Assembly: GCF_003149185.1 (NCBI RefSeq)
Contig: NZ_QGDO01000002.1
Span: 1,178,001 to 1,242,000, forward strand
Direction: 5' to 3'
Source of the DNA: Sediminitomix flava
GTDB taxonomy: Bacteria; Bacteroidota; Bacteroidia; Cytophagales; Flammeovirgaceae
Length of the DNA: 64,000 nucleotides
Every line of letters begins with the position of its first letter. Positions within the stretch are counted from its first letter, which is position 1. The position numbers and the translations under genes are program-made. The notes under the pieces are model-generated. The model was given only the letters and a program-made list of their open reading frames with translations. It made no database searches and was not told the DNA's origin. Below are positions 1 through 9,143 of the stretch, piece by piece.

Positions 1-2
1 TC

Positions 3-1019
3 TCTACCGAAGCATCTCCAATGCAAAAAGATTTCTACAGCATTGACTACAAAGGTGGAAAGAAAACAAAACTGAGCAAAAAAGCGGGTAATACTACCGT
101 AAACATGAGCCGTGATTTCAAATATTACATCTCATACCACTCTAGCTCAGAAGAAGTACCAACAGTTTCTCTTTTTGCTGTAAAAAGAAATGCTGAAATC
201 AAGGTATTAGAAAACAACGAAGCATTCAAAAACAGAGTAGCTGACTTTAACTATGTGAAAAAAGAGATGTTCTCTTTCACTCCTTCTCACGGAATGGAGC
301 TACATGGTTATATGCTTAAGCCAGCAGACTTTGACGAGTCTAAAAAATATCCTGTTTTGATGTTCCAATACTCAGGTCCAGGTTCTGAGCAAGTAGCAGA
401 TAAATGGGGTGGAGGAAACTTCGCTTGGCACCAAATGCTTACACAAAAAGGCTACATTGTAGCGGTTGTTGACGGTCGTGGTACAGGAAACAAAGGTAGA
501 GCATTCAAGCATGCTACTTACCGCCAATTGGGTAAATTGGAGGTAGAAGACCAAATCACTTCTGCACAATATCTTGCAGAAATGCCTTATATCGATGCTA
601 GCCGTATTGGTATTTGGGGTTGGAGTTACGGAGGTTACATGTCATCAAACTGTATCATGCAAGGAGCAGATACCTTCAAGATGGCAATTGCAGTTGCTCC
701 AGTAACGACTTGGAGATTATATGATACGATTTATACGGAACGTTATTTGCAACGTCCTCAAGATAATGCAGCGGGTTACGATGAGAACTCACCAATCAAC
801 CACGTAGATAAATTGAAAGGTAAATTCTTATTAATCCACGGTACTGGAGATGACAATGTTCATGTTCAAAACGCATTCTTGTTACAAAACGCATTGATTG
901 GTGCAGGAAAGCAATTCGACTCATTCTATTATCCTGACCGTAATCACGGTATTTATGGTGGAAATACACGATTGCACTTGTACACATTGATGACGGATTA
1001 TGTAATGAATAATCTGTAA
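3..1019 (+). CDS. Dipeptidyl-peptidase IV-like serine peptidase (S9 family), 5' truncated
   Basis: C-terminal part of a prolyl-oligopeptidase-fold exopeptidase that removes N-terminal dipeptides, usually after proline, in the periplasm or at the cell surface. The reading frame is open from base 3 and encodes STEASP before the first Met codon at 21, so the gene begins outside the window. The catalytic triad is visible: Ser in GWSYGG (codon 624-626), Asp in GTGDDNVH (codon 849-851) and His in RNHG (codon 945-947), in the order and spacing of DPP IV. The N-terminal beta-propeller is mostly missing. A terminator follows directly. Family is certain; exact substrate is not. Confidence 0.93.
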   Translation, partial: STEASPMQKDFYSIDYKGGKKTKLSKKAGNTTVNMSRDFKYYISYHSSSEEVPTVSLFAVKRNAEIKVLENNEAFKNRVADFNYVKKEMFSFTPSHGMELHGYMLKPADFDESKKYPVLMFQYSGPGSEQVADKWGGGNFAWHQMLTQKGYIVAVVDGRGTGNKGRAFKHATYRQLGKLEVEDQITSAQYLAEMPYIDASRIGIWGWSYGGYMSSNCIMQGADTFKMAIAVAPVTTWRLYDTIYTERYLQRPQDNAAGYDENSPINHVDKLKGKFLLIHGTGDDNVHVQNAFLLQNALIGAGKQFDSFYYPDRNHGIYGGNTRLHLYTLMTDYVMNNL

Positions 1020-1054
1020 CAGTAATCGCTGTATTTTTATAATTAAGATGATGG

Positions 1055-1088
1055 AAAGGTCAAGCTTCTTTGGGGCTTGACCTTTTTG
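1055..1088 (+). terminator. Rho-independent terminator of the DPP IV-like gene
   Basis: An 11-bp perfect stem (AAAGGTCAAGC at 1055-1065 with its complement at 1075-1085) is followed by a run of T, 35 bases after the stop codon. Confidence 0.88.
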
Positions 1089-1166
1089 TTTGGCTACACT
1101 TTTGTAAAACCTAAAAGAACCGAGCCGCATTCCTAAACTGTTACAGAACAAATATTTGTTCTGCAT

Positions 1167-2288
1167 ATGAAAAAAGAGTTATATCTATGGGAGTATCGTC
1201 AAGCTACATGGCTTGAGCTATTTTTTGATCTCATTTTCGCCGTTTCTCTCGGACAAATCACACATTTACTTTCTCATACACATAATCACCACCTAGAGAG
1301 CGCTAGTTTCATCAAGTTTTTGGTACTTTTCATTCCTTATTGGTGGATATGGCTTTCGCACACCATCTTTTCAAACCGTTATGATCGAGACGAAAAAGGA
1401 CATCGCTTTCTCACTTTGGTACTCATGTTTTTGCTCATGCTCATGTCTGGTGTTTTAGATTTGAAAGTGGAAAGAGGATACCGACTTTTTATCTCTATTT
1501 ATGGTGCAACAAGATTTCTTATCACTTATTTATTCTTTGCTGAGGGAAGGAAAAACAATGATAAAGCAGCTAGCCAAATCGCAGAATATTTCTTTCTCGG
1601 AGCACTGATTTCAACATCAGCACTATTGTTCCCCTTCAAATATGCGGTCTTTATCTTTTTCTTAGGAATTGCCATAGAAATGATTCTACCATTGTTTTAC
1701 AGCAAAAAAAACAATCTAAAACCTGCGGATAGAGATCACCTGGTCGAACGAATTGGACTTCTTGCCATTATTTTACTGGGAGAATCTGTCATTTCATTAT
1801 CTGCAAGCTTGAGAGAAGTAGTTTGGAATACACAAACACTTTCAGCCGCAATTATTGGTTTTGTAATGATCTGTATGATTTGGTGGATTTATTTCGATTC
1901 ATTCACTTTATTAATTGAAAGTAAGCGTGATAAAAATGGAGTCGTTATCGCTTTCTCTCAATTTTTCACCTACGTGTCTTTTGCCTTAATAGCAAATACC
2001 ATCAGACATGCCATTTTCAACGATCTCAATATAAATGAGTTTAAAATGATGGCATTTTTAGGAATGGCTTTTCTTTACATCGGAAAACAAACAGCCTACT
2101 TCATCAATGTTCCAGAATACCGTTATCATAATATTCGAAATACAATTATTGTATTTGTCATTATGATTTCTTCTATGTTCCTCAAACAAGCAGACCATAT
2201 TTTATACGGCATGGCTCTTTCTTTTGCCGTATATATCGCTGTAAACTATCAATCTCAAATTAAAATATATGGAAAGTCGGTATTTTAA
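1167..2288 (+). CDS. LtrA-family integral membrane protein
   Basis: Polytopic inner-membrane protein of the low-temperature-requirement A family. The family hallmark is at the N terminus: residues 1-30 contain the ATWLELFFDLIFAVSL segment, and many hydrophobic helices (about nine or ten) follow across 373 residues, with the GLLAIILLGES helix near the middle. Length fits the family. The biochemical role of LtrA proteins is not established; the name comes from a Listeria cold-growth mutant. It lies alone between a terminator and a small DUF4112 gene 78 bases downstream. The ATG at 1167 is taken as start because the conserved N-terminal motif begins within about ten residues. Confidence 0.82.
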   Translation: MKKELYLWEYRQATWLELFFDLIFAVSLGQITHLLSHTHNHHLESASFIKFLVLFIPYWWIWLSHTIFSNRYDRDEKGHRFLTLVLMFLLMLMSGVLDLKVERGYRLFISIYGATRFLITYLFFAEGRKNNDKAASQIAEYFFLGALISTSALLFPFKYAVFIFFLGIAIEMILPLFYSKKNNLKPADRDHLVERIGLLAIILLGESVISLSASLREVVWNTQTLSAAIIGFVMICMIWWIYFDSFTLLIESKRDKNGVVIAFSQFFTYVSFALIANTIRHAIFNDLNINEFKMMAFLGMAFLYIGKQTAYFINVPEYRYHNIRNTIIVFVIMISSMFLKQADHILYGMALSFAVYIAVNYQSQIKIYGKSVF

Positions 2289-2365
2289 CCCTATTTGGAA
2301 TAATTTTGGAACGAGTTTTATTTTTTTACGTTTGAAGTGATGGAAGAACTGACTATACCTATTAA

Positions 2366-2692
2366 ATGACTACTAAAGAACAAAAAATCAAATCGGCGGT
2401 TAAAGAACTGGAGAAGTTAGCCAAATGGATGGATGATTATCATTTTGATGTCATCATTGGTCTAATCCCAGGTGCCGGAGATTTTGCTTCCTATCTCATT
2501 TCAGTGATTTACACTCACAAAGTATTAAAGAAGCACGGCCTACATAAAGCTTATTTTACCAAGATGCTCACCAATCTCACGGTTGACTTTATCATCGGAC
2601 TTGTTCCTGCCATCGGAGACTTGATCGATTTCCTATACAAAGCCAATCGTAGAAATGTAGATCTGCTGAAAAAAGAACAAAAAGAAAATTAA
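2366..2692 (+). CDS. DUF4112 family small membrane protein
   Basis: A 108-residue protein matching the DUF4112 pattern: two similar hydrophobic hairpin segments, each with a G-L-(I/V)-P-(G/A)-x-G-D core (GLIPGAGD near residue 32 and GLVPAIGD near residue 78), separated by a short basic stretch. The duplication suggests an internally repeated membrane unit. The ends are charged and cytoplasm-like. Function is unknown for the family. It sits 78 bases after the LtrA-family gene and 29 bases before another small membrane protein gene, so co-transcription is possible. Confidence 0.75.
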   Translation: MTTKEQKIKSAVKELEKLAKWMDDYHFDVIIGLIPGAGDFASYLISVIYTHKVLKKHGLHKAYFTKMLTNLTVDFIIGLVPAIGDLIDFLYKANRRNVDLLKKEQKEN

Positions 2693-2721
2693 TAACGTCT
2701 ATTTCTCAAACTTTTTAACCA

Positions 2722-2916
2722 ATGAAAGTTGATAAAAATCTACTAAAAAAAATATTCTCCATTGGAGTATTAATCGGGATTGTACTCGGTATAATTATCT
2801 ATATCGAAAAAATTGCTCAACCCGAATCAAAAATTTATCTCGTTACCTTTTCACCGATATTATTCATTTTGATAAAGAATATTTTCTCATCACCCAAAGA
2901 AGAATTCAGACTTTAA
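2722..2916 (+). CDS. Small hypothetical membrane protein
   Basis: A 64-residue protein with two predicted membrane segments (about residues 13-28, rich in Ile/Gly/Val, and 36-53), a lysine-rich N terminus and a short charged tail. I do not recognise a family. It starts 29 bases after the DUF4112 gene on the same strand, which supports it being real and co-expressed. A 21-codon open frame (2929-2994) follows but has no other support. Confidence 0.55.
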   Translation: MKVDKNLLKKIFSIGVLIGIVLGIIIYIEKIAQPESKIYLVTFSPILFILIKNIFSSPKEEFRL

Positions 2917-2984
2917 AATGAAAATATCATGCGTGAAATTAAAATTCTTAAACTCTCTACCGAACTAGAGAAGTTACATCTCAT

Positions 2985-3029
2985 CAAAAAATAAAGACAG
3001 AACTACACATTCGCAGTTCTGTCTTTATT
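2985..3029 (-). terminator. Terminator downstream of dapF
   Basis: A 15-bp perfect inverted repeat (2990-3004 with 3015-3029, ten-base loop). On the minus strand the stem runs into a T tract (A-run 2985-2990 on the plus strand), so it fits the end of dapF. It also separates the convergent plus-strand genes. Confidence 0.88.
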
Positions 3030-3057
3030 GTATAAAAAGAAATTTAAATCAAAAGGC

Positions 3058-3834
3058 TTAGATTTCTACTTGCCCTTTAAAAACTTCTTGTGCAGGACCA
3101 ATCAAATAAAGATCTTCAAAAGCACCTTCTTTTTCAGTAAAAGATACTTCCAATTCTCCTCCCATTACTTTTACAGGCACTGGAGATTTCATTCCTTGTA
3201 AAGCCGCAGAAATAACCGAAGCTGTCACTCCCGTACCACAAGAGAATGTTTCATCCTCAACTCCTCGTTCATAAGTTCGGACAAACAAACGATTCGTATC
3301 TGTCTTTTCTACAAAGTTTACGTTTGTTCCTACTTTCTTGAATCTATCGTTGTAACGAATACTTTTTCCTAGTTCATAAACATCAAGGTCTGCTACTTCC
3401 TCAGAAAATTGTACATAATGCGGAGAACCTGTATCCATAAAGAAATAATCGTCTCCTTGTTCAATATCTAAAGGCGGGTTCATTTTCAAATGAACTTTCC
3501 CTTCTTCATCCAAATGTGCATGATGTAAACCATCTGCTGCCCAAAAAGTAGTAGATTCTTGGAATGCGCCTAATGTATGTGCAAATTTCACGGTACATCT
3601 TCCTCCATTTCCACACATACTCCCTACTTTTCCGTCTGCATTGAAATAAATCATTTCAAAGTCATACTCAGGATGACTTCTCAATAAAATCAAGCCATCT
3701 GCTCCAATTCCAAATCGACGATCACACAAACGAGCGTTTAGAGTAACATTTTCAATATCCCACTTTTCTTCACGATCATCGATCATGATAAAATCATTTC
3801 CCGTTCCTTGATATTTTACAAAATTTATGGTCAT
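3058..3834 (-). CDS. dapF: Diaminopimelate epimerase
   Basis: Converts LL- to meso-diaminopimelate for lysine and peptidoglycan synthesis. It is cofactor-independent and uses two cysteines as acid and base. Both are present: Cys74 in the SMCGNGGRC motif and Cys199 in the SCGTG motif. The N-terminal YQGTGNDFI and the RRFGIGADG segments are also family signatures. At 258 residues it has the normal length for Bacteroidota DapF. It is transcribed alone, divergent from the barrel-like gene at 4066, and ends at a strong terminator. Confidence 0.97.
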   Translation of the reverse strand: MTINFVKYQGTGNDFIMIDDREEKWDIENVTLNARLCDRRFGIGADGLILLRSHPEYDFEMIYFNADGKVGSMCGNGGRCTVKFAHTLGAFQESTTFWAADGLHHAHLDEEGKVHLKMNPPLDIEQGDDYFFMDTGSPHYVQFSEEVADLDVYELGKSIRYNDRFKKVGTNVNFVEKTDTNRLFVRTYERGVEDETFSCGTGVTASVISAALQGMKSPVPVKVMGGELEVSFTEKEGAFEDLYLIGPAQEVFKGQVEI

Positions 3835-4065
3835 AGTTGGCTCTTTTTAAGAATATGCTTGCTTTTATTAGTTTTAGACTCACATTAAAGAATTAAAGTT
3901 CTGAATTATTTACATTTGTCTGATAATTTCAGCACTAAAACCTCTTACAAAAATAATATTTCTTGTTGCACTCTCACCAAGAAAAAGGGGATTAAAAATT
4001 TAAGGTTTACTTTTTGCTAAAGTATATTGCGAACTTAAAACAGGGCAATTTTAGAACGATTATAC

Positions 4066-5058
4066 ATGAAAAGATTCTTTTTTCTTTTCTTCCTTCTTTT
4101 TATCACACTTGGGCTACAAGCACAACATGCTTTATGGACGGTAGGTGGGTCTCTTCATAACGAAGGGCTCAGACTAACAAGTAAGGCTGATGATTTGAGA
4201 TTGAAAAACAAAGCATGGGGCGCAGGTATTTACACGACCTTCTTAGTGATGGACGGGATTACGGTTACCCCATCATTTCGATATAGTTTTAATTCTACAG
4301 CTTCATTCCATATCAATTCACCCAATTCTTTCGAAGATTTTTTACCACCAGACAACCTGTTTTATAACAACCCTTTTGCTGAAGTGAAAGGTTACGCCGT
4401 AGGTATTGAAGGTAACTTTTATATTCTAAAGTTTTTCGAAAACCGATTTATCGAACAAGTACGTGAGAATTTTTTCACAGGTTTTGGTCTTTCTTGGCAC
4501 TCTGTCACACTAAATCACGGAATTCCAGAGCTACCTCCTACAGGTCCTCCTGTGGGTGAGTTTCCAAATTTTCAGACCTCAACATCTTCAGCCGCAGGGC
4601 TTGGCATCAACCTCTCAGCTGGTTATCATTTTTATGTTACAGATAGAGTTAGTATAAGTCCTATCCTTAGGTTTGAATACTTACCTAGTAAAACCTTTGA
4701 CGGACTAGGCGATGCTTTGAATAGTCAAAATCCGAGCTCTACCGAAAAAATGTCGGGCATAAATCCTGCATTTGAAATAAGAGTAGGCTATGCCATCAAA
4801 CAACGTCTTCCACTCTGTCCAATCAAAAGTTGTAAAGTACAACAAGAACACCGTCATGCGATACTTGGGGGAGCCCGTCTGAGAGGAAATCCGTATAACC
4901 TAAGACAAAATCAGAAGTACGGAGACATACACAGAGGTCAAGTAAAACAGAGCAAAGACAAGCTTTCAAAAGCTGAAAAAAGAGAGCGCAGAAAAACTAA
5001 AAAAATGCAAAAGAAAAATCAGCAGAGAAAACGTCGTTTAATTATCGTTGGAGGTTGA
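4066..5058 (+). CDS. Exported barrel-like protein with strongly basic C-terminal tail
   Basis: 330 residues. Residues 1-19 are a clear signal peptide ending LQAQ. Residues about 20-245 alternate in beta-strand fashion (GFGLSWHSV, AAGLGINLSAGYHFYV, EIRVGYAI), as in small outer-membrane beta-barrels. The last 85 residues are unlike a barrel: a CPIKSC pair, then a Lys/Arg/Gln-rich stretch with KRERRKTKKM. The basic tail could be periplasmic or could bind an acidic ligand; that is inference. No known family is recognised with confidence. It lies upstream of gyrA with 146 bases between them. Confidence 0.6.
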   Translation: MKRFFFLFFLLFITLGLQAQHALWTVGGSLHNEGLRLTSKADDLRLKNKAWGAGIYTTFLVMDGITVTPSFRYSFNSTASFHINSPNSFEDFLPPDNLFYNNPFAEVKGYAVGIEGNFYILKFFENRFIEQVRENFFTGFGLSWHSVTLNHGIPELPPTGPPVGEFPNFQTSTSSAAGLGINLSAGYHFYVTDRVSISPILRFEYLPSKTFDGLGDALNSQNPSSTEKMSGINPAFEIRVGYAIKQRLPLCPIKSCKVQQEHRHAILGGARLRGNPYNLRQNQKYGDIHRGQVKQSKDKLSKAEKRERRKTKKMQKKNQQRKRRLIIVGG

Positions 5059-5204
5059 TTTTTAGTAGTAAAATTTCATTGAAATTTTGTATCTTGCCGT
5101 TCAACTTTTTGCGTAAGAGTTTGAACCAATTTTCTTACTCATAACGGTAGTTTCTTACCAACAAGTTTGAGTAGTTGATTTAAATAACTAATCTGAAAAT
5201 ATAG

Positions 5205-7766
5205 ATGGCAGAAGGCGAAAATATTATCCCGATTAATATCGAGGATGAAATGAGAGGTGCCTACATCGATTATTCGATGTCGGTAATTGTCTCAAGAGCA
5301 CTTCCTGATGTTCGAGATGGATTGAAGCCTGTTCACCGCCGTGTGTTATACGGTATGGCTGAATTGGGCTTAAGCTACAACAGACCTTATAAAAAGTCTG
5401 CCAGAATCGTAGGTGAGGTTTTGGGTAAATATCACCCACACGGAGATTCTTCGGTATATGACACTATGGTTCGTTTGGCACAACCTTGGTCACTACGTTA
5501 CCAATTGGTAGACGGACAAGGTAACTTCGGGTCGATTGATGGTGATTCTCCTGCAGCCATGCGTTATACTGAGGCGCGTTTGAAGGAAATTGCTGGTGAA
5601 ATGCTTGCTGACTTGAAAAAAGACACAGTAGATTTCACCCCTAACTTTGATGATTCCTTAAAAGAACCAAGTGTATTACCTGCGAAAATCCCTAACCTTT
5701 TGGTGAACGGAGCTTCGGGTATTGCTGTGGGTATGGCTACAAATATGCCTCCTCACAACTTGACAGAAGTGGCAGCGGGTATCAATGCATATATTGACAA
5801 TAACGATATTACGACCAAGGAACTTGCAGAATTTGTAAAAGGTCCTGACTTCCCAACAGGAGGTATCGTATATGGTTATGACGGTGTTCGTAATTACTTG
5901 GAAACGGGTCGTGGAAGAGTAGTTATGAGAGCTGTAGCTGGCTTTGAAACTACGAAAACAGGAAGAGAGCAAATCGTAGTTACTGAAATTCCTTACATGG
6001 TCAACAAAGCGTCTATGATTGAAAAGACAGCTCAGTTGGTCAACGAAAAGAAAATCGAAGGGATTTCAAATATCCGTGACGAATCTGACCGTCGTGGTAT
6101 TCGTATTGTTTATGAATTAAAGAAAGATTCAGTACCAGAAGTGGTATTGAACATGCTTTACAAACATACACAGCTTCAGTCTACATTTAGTGTAAATAAC
6201 ATCGCATTGGTAAAAGGACGTCCGATGACACTAAATATCAAAGACTTGATTTCTGAGTACGTGAAACACCGTCACGAAGTGGTGGTACGTCGTACACAGT
6301 TCGAGTTGGATGAGGCAGAACGCAGACTTCACATCTTAGAAGGTTACCTTATCGCTCTAGACAACCTAGACGATGTAATCGCTTTGATCAGAGGATCAAA
6401 AGATGGTGATGTCGCTCGCCAAGGCTTGATGAATGATTTCGATCTTTCAGAATTACAAGCCAAAGCAATTCTTGACATGCGTCTACAACGCTTGACAGGA
6501 CTTGAAAGAGATAAAATCTTAAACGAGCATAAAGAAGTTCTTGAACTTGTTGAGCAATTGAAAGCTATTTTGGCTAGTGAGGAATTACGTATGAACATCA
6601 TTCGTGAGGAATTGCAAGAAGTTGTTGACAAGTACGGAGACGAAAGACGCTCGAAAATTGAATACAACGCAGACGATCTTGAAATCGAAGACTTGATTGC
6701 CGATGAAGAAATGGTAATTACTATTTCTAAAGAAGGCTACATCAAGCGTACGCCATTGAAAGAATTCCGTCAGCAAAACCGTGGTGGAGTAGGTTCTAGA
6801 GGTGCTAAATCTAAAACCGATGATCATACTGAACATATGTTCGTAGCTACCAACCACAACTTCCTACTTATCTTTACCAACACAGGTAAAGTATACTGGC
6901 TAAAAGTATTTAAAGTACCAGAAGGATCGAAAACTGCAAAAGGTAGACCTTTACAGAACTTGATTCAAATCTCTAGTGAGGAAGAAGTACAAGCAGTAGT
7001 TAACGTCAAAAACTTGAAAGATGAAGACTACATCAACAACCATCACTTGATCTTCGTAACAGAGCAAGGTCTAGTGAAGAAAACATTGCTTGAAGCTTAT
7101 TCTCGTCCGAGACAAAATGGTATTGCAGCCATCAACATCAATGAAGGAGACAAACTTCTAGATGTACAAATGACTACAGGAAGCAGTGAAGTCATCGTTG
7201 CTGTTCGTTCGGGTAGAGCTATCCGCTTCAACGAAAGTGCAGTAAGATCTATGGGACGTAACTCTACAGGTGTTCGTGCTATTCGTCTTGACGATGGTGG
7301 AGATGACAAAGTAGTGGGTATGGCTTGTATCACTGATTCTGAAACAGAGTCTTTACTTGTAGTTTCGGAAAAAGGATACGGTAAACGTTCTCCAATTGCC
7401 GATTACCGTGAAACGAACCGTGGTGGTAAAGGTGTGAAAACACTTAATGTCACTGATAAAACAGGTAAGTTAATCAGTATCGACAACGTAACAGACTCAA
7501 ATGATCTTATGATTATCACCAAGTCGGGTATTACTATCCGTATGGCGGTAGAAGGTTTGAGAGTTATGGGACGTGCTACTCAAGGTGTTAAATTGATCCG
7601 TTTGAACGGTGAAGATGAAATCTCTTCAATTGCTAAAATTGAGATCAGTGAAGAAATGCTAGAAGAAGCAGAAAACCTTGAAGGAGAAGTTTCTACTGAA
7701 AATGCAACAGAAACACCAGATAGTGAAGCATCTACAGACAACTCTACGGAAGAATCTGCAGAATAA
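5205..7766 (+). CDS. gyrA: DNA gyrase subunit A
   Basis: Breakage-reunion subunit of the type IIA topoisomerase that introduces negative supercoils. Catalytic Tyr121 lies in [10 protein letters not shown]. The quinolone region [10 protein letters not shown] keeps Ser82 and Asp86 (equivalent to E. coli Ser83 and Asp87), so the sensitive-type residues are present. A GyrA-box-like QQNRGGVG near residue 524 supports gyrase rather than topoisomerase IV. The C-terminal beta-pinwheel repeats follow, and the protein ends in an acidic Glu/Asp/Ser/Thr tail of about 40 residues. Length 853 is normal. A terminator follows the stop. Confidence 0.97.
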   Translation: MAEGENIIPINIEDEMRGAYIDYSMSVIVSRALPDVRDGLKPVHRRVLYGMAELGLSYNRPYKKSARIVGEVLGKYHPHGDSSVYDTMVRLAQPWSLRYQLVDGQGNFGSIDGDSPAAMRYTEARLKEIAGEMLADLKKDTVDFTPNFDDSLKEPSVLPAKIPNLLVNGASGIAVGMATNMPPHNLTEVAAGINAYIDNNDITTKELAEFVKGPDFPTGGIVYGYDGVRNYLETGRGRVVMRAVAGFETTKTGREQIVVTEIPYMVNKASMIEKTAQLVNEKKIEGISNIRDESDRRGIRIVYELKKDSVPEVVLNMLYKHTQLQSTFSVNNIALVKGRPMTLNIKDLISEYVKHRHEVVVRRTQFELDEAERRLHILEGYLIALDNLDDVIALIRGSKDGDVARQGLMNDFDLSELQAKAILDMRLQRLTGLERDKILNEHKEVLELVEQLKAILASEELRMNIIREELQEVVDKYGDERRSKIEYNADDLEIEDLIADEEMVITISKEGYIKRTPLKEFRQQNRGGVGSRGAKSKTDDHTEHMFVATNHNFLLIFTNTGKVYWLKVFKVPEGSKTAKGRPLQNLIQISSEEEVQAVVNVKNLKDEDYINNHHLIFVTEQGLVKKTLLEAYSRPRQNGIAAININEGDKLLDVQMTTGSSEVIVAVRSGRAIRFNESAVRSMGRNSTGVRAIRLDDGGDDKVVGMACITDSETESLLVVSEKGYGKRSPIADYRETNRGGKGVKTLNVTDKTGKLISIDNVTDSNDLMIITKSGITIRMAVEGLRVMGRATQGVKLIRLNGEDEISSIAKIEISEEMLEEAENLEGEVSTENATETPDSEASTDNSTEESAE

Positions 7767-7787
7767 GCACTATTAGAAATAAAATCT

Positions 7788-7823
7788 AAGCCTGTATTTC
7801 CATCGGAATACAGGCTTTTTTAT
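7788..7823 (+). terminator. Terminator of gyrA
   Basis: An 11-bp perfect stem (AAGCCTGTATT at 7788-7798, complement at 7807-7817) is followed by T-rich sequence. Confidence 0.9.
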
Positions 7824-7834
7824 TTTGTATCCCA

Positions 7835-8989
7835 ATGACTTTTCGCCCATTCATAATTTTCATTTTCCTCATCCCTTTTGAGCTATACGCACAAGAGAAG
7901 TTTGACGTACTCAGAAAGCAGGCGCTTCATTTTGCCCAAATTGGAAAAATTGAAGAAGCATCTAAGCTCTATGACTCACTTCTTTACCTAGGAGGAGATC
8001 GTTATCTATTGGAAGAAGAAAAATACATGGCGGCAAATGTTTATTGGAGTAGCGGCTCCAAGTCTGAAATTGAAAATACAACCAAAGCCGTTTCTTTTCT
8101 GAGAAGTATAGACAATGATTCTTTAGCCTCTGATTTTTATAAAGAATTCGCTTCTATTCAGCTCGAAGAAATCTATGCATTTGCATACAGTCGAGCAGAA
8201 TTTCATATCATCAACAAAAGGTACCGAAGAGGTTTAGAATGGCTAGAAATAGCTTGGGACATTGATCATAAAGACAAAAGGCTACGCCAGTTACTATTAG
8301 CCACAAGTCTTTTAGTAAATGATACAGAGCGTTTTAGCAGATACATGGAGTTACTTTACATTGATGGAGCAGGCTCGCCAGAAACTTATAACATTTGGCT
8401 AGAAATAGAATGGCGCTCGGGCAATCGAAACCTCGCAATTTCTCAACTCAAAACTCTCTTAAAAGCTTTTCCTGAGTCTGAAATTCTCATTTTACGCATG
8501 ATTCAGTTTCAATTAAGATTGGATGAATTTGAGAAAGCACAGACCTATCTCAACCAACTTCCTTCAACTCCTGACAGGAAAAAATATAAAAAGCTATATC
8601 ACGCGCTTATAGAAGAATACAGCAACCAAGAAGAAAGTGCATTAAAGTCTTATGCCCAAATCACGAAAGAATTTCCTAATTTTTTTGAAGGACATTACAA
8701 TGAAGGGCATCTTCATTATATACTGGCTTTGGAACAAATTGATGATCTTAACAAAAAATTTAATAAGATTATCAAGCAAGAGAAAATTTCACGTCAAGAC
8801 TTCCAAGTATTCAGAAAAGAAATCAACTATCACCTCACTCAAGCCTTAAAATCTTTTGATAAAGCACAGAAAATCCAACCTGAAAACCTAGAAATTCTAC
8901 GTATCAGAAGCACAGTTTATCAGCTCCTCAACAAGGATAAAAAACAAAAAGAACTCGATTTATTGATCGAGTATGCTGAACTAGATTGA
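7835..8989 (+). CDS. Exported TPR-type repeat protein
   Basis: 384 residues with an N-terminal signal peptide (about residues 1-19, ending LYAQ). The rest is helical, with degenerate tetratricopeptide-like units: A-x-x-G-K-I-E-E-A near residue 35, similar pairs in the middle, and better-matching units near the C terminus (ALKSFDKAQKIQPENLEILRIR). Such proteins are usually periplasmic scaffolds. No enzymatic motif is seen. The ATG lies 12 bases after the gyrA terminator. Confidence 0.65.
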   Translation: MTFRPFIIFIFLIPFELYAQEKFDVLRKQALHFAQIGKIEEASKLYDSLLYLGGDRYLLEEEKYMAANVYWSSGSKSEIENTTKAVSFLRSIDNDSLASDFYKEFASIQLEEIYAFAYSRAEFHIINKRYRRGLEWLEIAWDIDHKDKRLRQLLLATSLLVNDTERFSRYMELLYIDGAGSPETYNIWLEIEWRSGNRNLAISQLKTLLKAFPESEILILRMIQFQLRLDEFEKAQTYLNQLPSTPDRKKYKKLYHALIEEYSNQEESALKSYAQITKEFPNFFEGHYNEGHLHYILALEQIDDLNKKFNKIIKQEKISRQDFQVFRKEINYHLTQALKSFDKAQKIQPENLEILRIRSTVYQLLNKDKKQKELDLLIEYAELD

Positions 8990-9084
8990 ATTTTTTGTGA
9001 TTTTTTATAAAAAATATGATAAATATCCTTGAAGCTTGAAGGATAACTACGGAATTTGGGGCTTTCTCAGAACAATTTTTCTGT

Positions 9085-9092
9085 TATTTTTG
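9085..9092 (+). promoter_or_regulatory. Probable -7 box (TATTTTTG) for the TPR gene at 9144
   Basis: Exact match to the Bacteroidota -7 consensus TAnnTTTG, about 50 bases before the ATG at 9144. No good -33 TTTG/TTG lies at the usual distance. Its position implies that the in-frame TTG at 9036 is upstream of transcription and cannot be the start. Confidence 0.5.
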
Positions 9093-9143
9093 CAACAGGA
9101 AAGGAATAAGTTGTACTATATATATAAACAAACAGAATATTCA

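Noticed and set aside
2929-2994. 21-codon frame after the small membrane protein
   Set aside because: Too short, and its stop codon falls in the dapF terminator stem.
9036-9143. TTG-initiated extension of the TPR gene
   Set aside because: It spans a -7 box and would place a signal peptide 36 residues inside the protein.
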